From positions 15,699,799 through 15,763,798 of the forward strand of contig CM033108.1 of NCBI GenBank assembly GCA_019321725.1: a stretch of 64,000 nt of DNA, given 5' to 3'. Every line of letters begins with the position of its first letter. Within the stretch, counting starts at the first letter, position 1. A model generated the notes under the pieces. The model saw only the letters and a program-made list of their open reading frames with translations. It did not search any database and was not told where the DNA came from. Source of the DNA: Paulownia fortunei. Lineage: Eukaryota; Streptophyta; Magnoliopsida; Lamiales; Paulowniaceae. Made by a program: the position numbers and the translations under genes. This document shows positions 59,976 through 64,000 of the stretch, piece after piece.

Positions 59976-61800
59976 AAGGTTCGTGTGTTTCTGATACTTT
60001 TTGATTATGTCTATTTAATTTTTGTAATAAATTAAATATTTATATGCGTGATTGATTTTGAATCAATTAATTTCATTGTTTGGGATTAATTTTATTAATC
60101 ATTTTAAATGTTAAAATATTTTAAGAAACGAGGTGAATAAGAAATTGGATTTCTTGATTCTAGAATTTCAAGATTTGTGAAATTTTGAATTTCTTAATCC
60201 AAGAATTTCAAGATTTAAGATATCTTAAATTTATTGAAATGTGGCAAGAAATAAACAAATCAAAAAGGTTGATTTCTTGTTCAAGATAATTAGTTTTTTG
60301 ATCAAGTTTTCAAGATTTCATCATGAGATCAAGAGATAAAAAATTATTGATGGGATCAAGAAACTAAGAAATCAAGATTTTGTGAAAATCTTGAATTCTT
60401 GGACAATAAAAAAATGGGGTTGTTGACCACTCGACATATGATGTCGGGTGGGTTGTCGGCTGATTGACACTCTACATGCCAGCACCAGCCACCCGATAGG
60501 TACCTCAGGCAGCTCGTTATGTGCACAGCCACCCACCCGCTGCTATCCCAACTCGTCTTATTATGTAATTGTTATGTGAAATTTATAATTTTTTTATTTT
60601 AAAATAAAATGATAATTTTAATTATTGAGAAATTATTTTTCTTGAAAGACCAGGAATTTTGATTCCAAATTTGAAAAAAATTGCACATAACGTAAACTAT
60701 AAATTTACATGTTTTCATTATCATATGATGATTTATTTAAGCATGCCGGTTGGATGATCATGGAGCCTAGGCCAATGTGATTGTTTAATTCTGTGCATTT
60801 ACTCATTATTTTTTGGTTTTATTTAAAATGAGGCCTATAAGTCTCACTTTTCGTTGTTGTATTCTTGATGTACTTCTATCTTGCTCATATATACCTCCCA
60901 TTGGAATTGTTCCAAAGTTTCTTGTAGTTTTAACAAATGTAATGAAAGTAGAATTAGGCGGTGAGGTGTATCTTTTTGTAATTTGGTGGACATTACAAGA
61001 AGATGGTGGAAAAATAAGGAATCAAGGCCCATGAATATATAGATACATTTATGTAATAGATAGGTCTATTTATATTTTAATTATCGTCTTTAGATTAACC
61101 TTGATCCACTTTGGCTTGAGTGGATGGCATAGGACTAAAGGCTTATGATCATCCATTTATTTTAGTATGTATGTGATACATGTTGTGTTTATTTAATGCT
61201 TGTTTATGATGTATGCATGTCATCATTAAGATAGTAAACTTAAAAAAAAAAGATAAGAAAATGATAGGATCTTGCATAATAAATCAAGTATGACCCTCAC
61301 TTGAAAATATTTCAAGTTGAGAACCTTGATTAGTTCGATATCAAGCATAAATGGGTAATATTGGGTGGAACCCAATCACCTATGCTGTGGCATGCTGATA
61401 CACTACCATATTTAGTTCGTTGGCCATGAGTCGTGGGATGTGTTAAGTGTTGGCAAACTATGACCACTACTAAGCATTGAGATGCCCATTGGGTGGGCTC
61501 ATCTTTATAGCTGTTCATGTGTCATGGGATATTTAGATGCTCCATCTACATGAACGTTTGATAATGCTTGACACTTAGTACCATATGGGCTCATAAAATT
61601 AGGGCGTATGAAAAGAGGTAGGGCAAAATAGCTTGAGGTTGTATGGGGATGCAATTACTAATGTTACCTACCTTTTAGTTTTGTTGTATGGGCTTATAAA
61701 TTTGGGGTGTATGGCAAAGCTAGTTAGACCTTAAGCCCACTAGAAAATTGAATTTCCTGAATTTTCATCTAGAGAGTGATAGGATCTGAATAAAATAATA
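59976..61800 (+). other. copia F non-coding leader
   Basis: About 1.8 kb. 60410-60550 is GC-richer than its surroundings (GTCGGGTGGGTTGTCGG; ACCCACCCGC). 61290-61760 is the segment conserved in copia C and E, with doubled modules such as CCATATGGGCTCATAAA near 61582 and GTATGGGCTTATAAA near 61686. No supported frame. Confidence 0.65.
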
Positions 61801-62600
61801 GGAGACATTTATGATTAAAGACTATATCTTAAATGAATATTAATCAAATGAATGCTGAAATTTCTGCCTCATTATCGTTAGTAATCCCACATAGGATAAT
61901 CTTGACAAACAAACAAGCTTACCATCTTAATCTATCTAAAAAGATATATATTTGTCGCCATTACGGATATTTAGGGCATAGAAAGAGAAAAACACAAGTA
62001 TTGATTTACTTAGTTGAATTAGAAGGGGTTCTAATTCAATTATAGACTTTATTGATATCAACCATTATGGTTGATAAATGTTTCTTAGGTATTGGATATC
62101 CGATATAATCCCATCTTTACAAAGGGTTGCAATGGATGACAAGAAAATGGAGAATAAGACAAAGGATGATCCTTAACCTTGAGAATAAGGTAAGAGTTGA
62201 TGTATTAGCTATAGGAATGATCCACTTAACTCTGGACGGAATTAGGATAGTATTAGTTACTTGTTTTTGCTACATTAACAAATAAACTATACAATCCCAA
62301 CGTTCCATGCTACATAATCAACAAAGTAATATTAGAATTAGATAACCAAAATTGTGCATACTTGAGGTAAGCTAGATTAGGTCATATCTCTATAGAAAGA
62401 GTTCACAAGATGGTATGTTTGCTTGAACTTTTGGACTTGCATGAGATGCCAACTTGTAAATCTTGTCTCAAGGAAAACATGATCAAATCACCATTTACGG
62501 GACAAATGGATAGGCCACAACTTTGGATGTGATCCAAAAAGACATAAGCAGCCTACTAAGTGTTAGTGGACAAGTGAACTATTCTTACTTCATTATTCTA
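61801..62600 (+). pseudogene. copia F gag zinc knuckle, protease and start of integrase
   Basis: The frame open at 61833-62045 carries ICRHYGYLGHRKRK, a decayed CCHC knuckle (first cysteine and histidine kept, the others lost), then LIYLVELEGV, matching the residues after the knuckle in copia C gag. Gag upstream of the knuckle is absent; the leader runs almost straight into it. Protease and pre-integrase sequence follow with many stops. A finger-like region (LKENMIKSPF in pieces) lies near 62470-62510. Confidence 0.65.
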
Positions 62601-64000
62601 AGATCTTTTGATGGGTTCAAAGAATTTAGATAAAAAGTAGAGAATTAAACCGACCAAAGTATTAAATCCATCGATGTGAACGAGGAAGAGAATGTTAAGG
62701 TGGTAAGTTCTTGATTATCTAATGGAGAATTAGATTCTCACTTTAAGTGAATCCAAATTGAGCTTCACCTATTTCCTCATTCATTTTTAAAATTCACCCT
62801 AGAATTGATGATATTCTTATCAAGTAAGAATATCATCTAAGTCAATGCCCAAAATATTATATGAGATATAATGTGGCAAAAGACCCCTCGCGTACATACC
62901 TAAGGGTATAAAGGGGTTTGCTTCTCTAAAGTGGTTAGTGGGAGATAAGATGGATGTGAATCCATCCTATACAAATTTATTGGGTATCTAAAGGAATCTA
63001 AAAGATACCAATTCTATGATTCTTAAGAACAAAGGAGTTTGTTTTCTAAGAATGTCACCTTCTTGACAAGAACAAATTTCTATTGGATAGAAATGGCTAG
63101 ATCATAGAACTTGAAACATTTCAAGGACCATAGTTTGTCTCATAAGTAGCAATGGTGTATGAACAAATTAGTAAAACTTCTAGTATACAACCTCCAATGA
63201 GATCTGAAAGGATGTCGGGGCCATTCATATGATAAGATCTCTTGCCAGAGAGCAACAATGAGAATCTCCTTTTTGAATATTGATCTAAGTGAGGATTAAT
63301 GATGGATGACACCAATTCGGGAAGATGGCAAAATGCCATGCAATCCAAAATGGACTCTATGTACTCCAAGAATGTTTGACCTTGGTGGGCCCTTTAGTGG
63401 GAATAGTTCCCATTTGCTGCAAATAGGTCTGCAAAATAAAATTGAATATGGGGAGGTGGTGACCTATAAAGGAACAACTAGTAGCAAAGTGTTATGCTTA
63501 AAATCAAGGTGTTGACTATTGAGGATATCTTTTACCAGATATGATTTAAAGTCTATTCAGATCATGCTGGCTATATCTATGTATTACAACTACTAGATAT
63601 GACAAAGGAATGTGAAGACCATTTTCTCAATAGGGGTATTGAGAATCAGATATAAGTTAAGCCGCCTGAGGTCTTCATATGAAACAGAAGCAAGAAAAAG
63701 GTTTTCGAACTTCAAAGATCTGTATAAGACTAAAAATAACTTTTTCTAAATGTGGAATATTTGATTCGCTAAGATAATCAAATAGTTTGATTTCCTTGGG
63801 AATGCGGATGAACTATACATGCACAAGAGGGTTAGTGGGGCATGGCAATGATTATTTTATTTTACATTGATAACACTCTGCTCATAAAGATAATGTAGGA
63901 ATATTGCAGTCAACTAAGACTTGTTATCTACTAAGTTCTCCATGAGGTATTTGGGAGAAATATCCTACAGATTGGTGATTGAGATCTATACAGATAGATC
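62601..64000 (+). pseudogene. copia F integrase and reverse transcriptase, cut by window end
   Basis: Integrase core and C-terminal remnants run to about 63130 (KFIGYLKESK near 62970). RT follows: WQNAMQSKMDSMYS near 63325, PWWAL region near 63380, and a decayed catalytic box (HIDN where YIDD is usual) near 63865. Many stops and indels. The rest of RT and RNase H lie outside. Confidence 0.68.

Larger units (their letters stand above)
57685..64000 (+). mobile_element. Copia element F, 3' part outside the window
   Basis: Plus-strand element: 5' LTR, PBS, leader, zinc-knuckle remnant of gag, protease, integrase and RT up to the window edge. The gag N-terminus is missing. Same subfamily as copia E, more distant from A and C. 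The left flank is gypsy C LTR copy 3. The right end is not visible, so no target-site duplication can be checked. Confidence 0.8.

Overview
The window is nuclear DNA of a flowering plant, probably a eudicot. It is AT-rich. Almost all of it is LTR retrotransposons of the plant Ty1/copia and Ty3/gypsy types, whose primer-binding sites match the plant initiator methionine tRNA (TGGTATCAGAGC and close variants). The only host gene I can support is at the extreme left: the last two coding exons of a small plant protein that resembles EF-hand-type calcium-binding proteins. No bacterial, organellar, tRNA, rRNA or CRISPR feature was seen, and every retrotransposon reading frame is broken.

Layout. 1-2885: 3' end of the host gene, then AT-rich intergenic DNA with a degenerate ~90-bp tandem repeat. 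2890-4754: minus-strand end of a chromovirus-like gypsy element (pol C-terminus plus LTR), a foldback-type DNA element lodged in that LTR, and a TRIM-like fragment. 4755-10534: minus-strand copia element A with a large internal deletion. 10535-19061: plus-strand Tekay/Del-type gypsy element B with both LTRs, whose reverse transcriptase core is deleted. 19062-22765: LTR fragments and the end of a Tat/Athila-like element. 22766-25840: minus-strand copia element E.

25841-57684 is one old gypsy element (C) that has been split by later insertions. Its 5' LTR holds a solo LTR (TSD TATAT). Its gag is cut by gypsy element D (TSD AATAT/CATAT). Its protease-RT boundary is cut by a complete minus-strand copia element (TSD TTATG), and that copia's 3' LTR carries a further solo LTR. 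The 3' end of element C is a head-to-tail array of three LTR copies joined by 67-bp pieces of pol end plus polypurine tract; two of the copies also carry an inverted LTR fragment. 57685-64000: plus-strand copia element F, running off the window. E and F lack the same N-terminal part of gag.

Nothing here works as a functional gene system. The interest is structural: how the nests were built, the LTR/polypurine array, the large inverted LTR repeat, a probable gag-less copia sublineage and a conserved copia leader. Domain calls come from reading motifs by eye; no alignment or database search was run.
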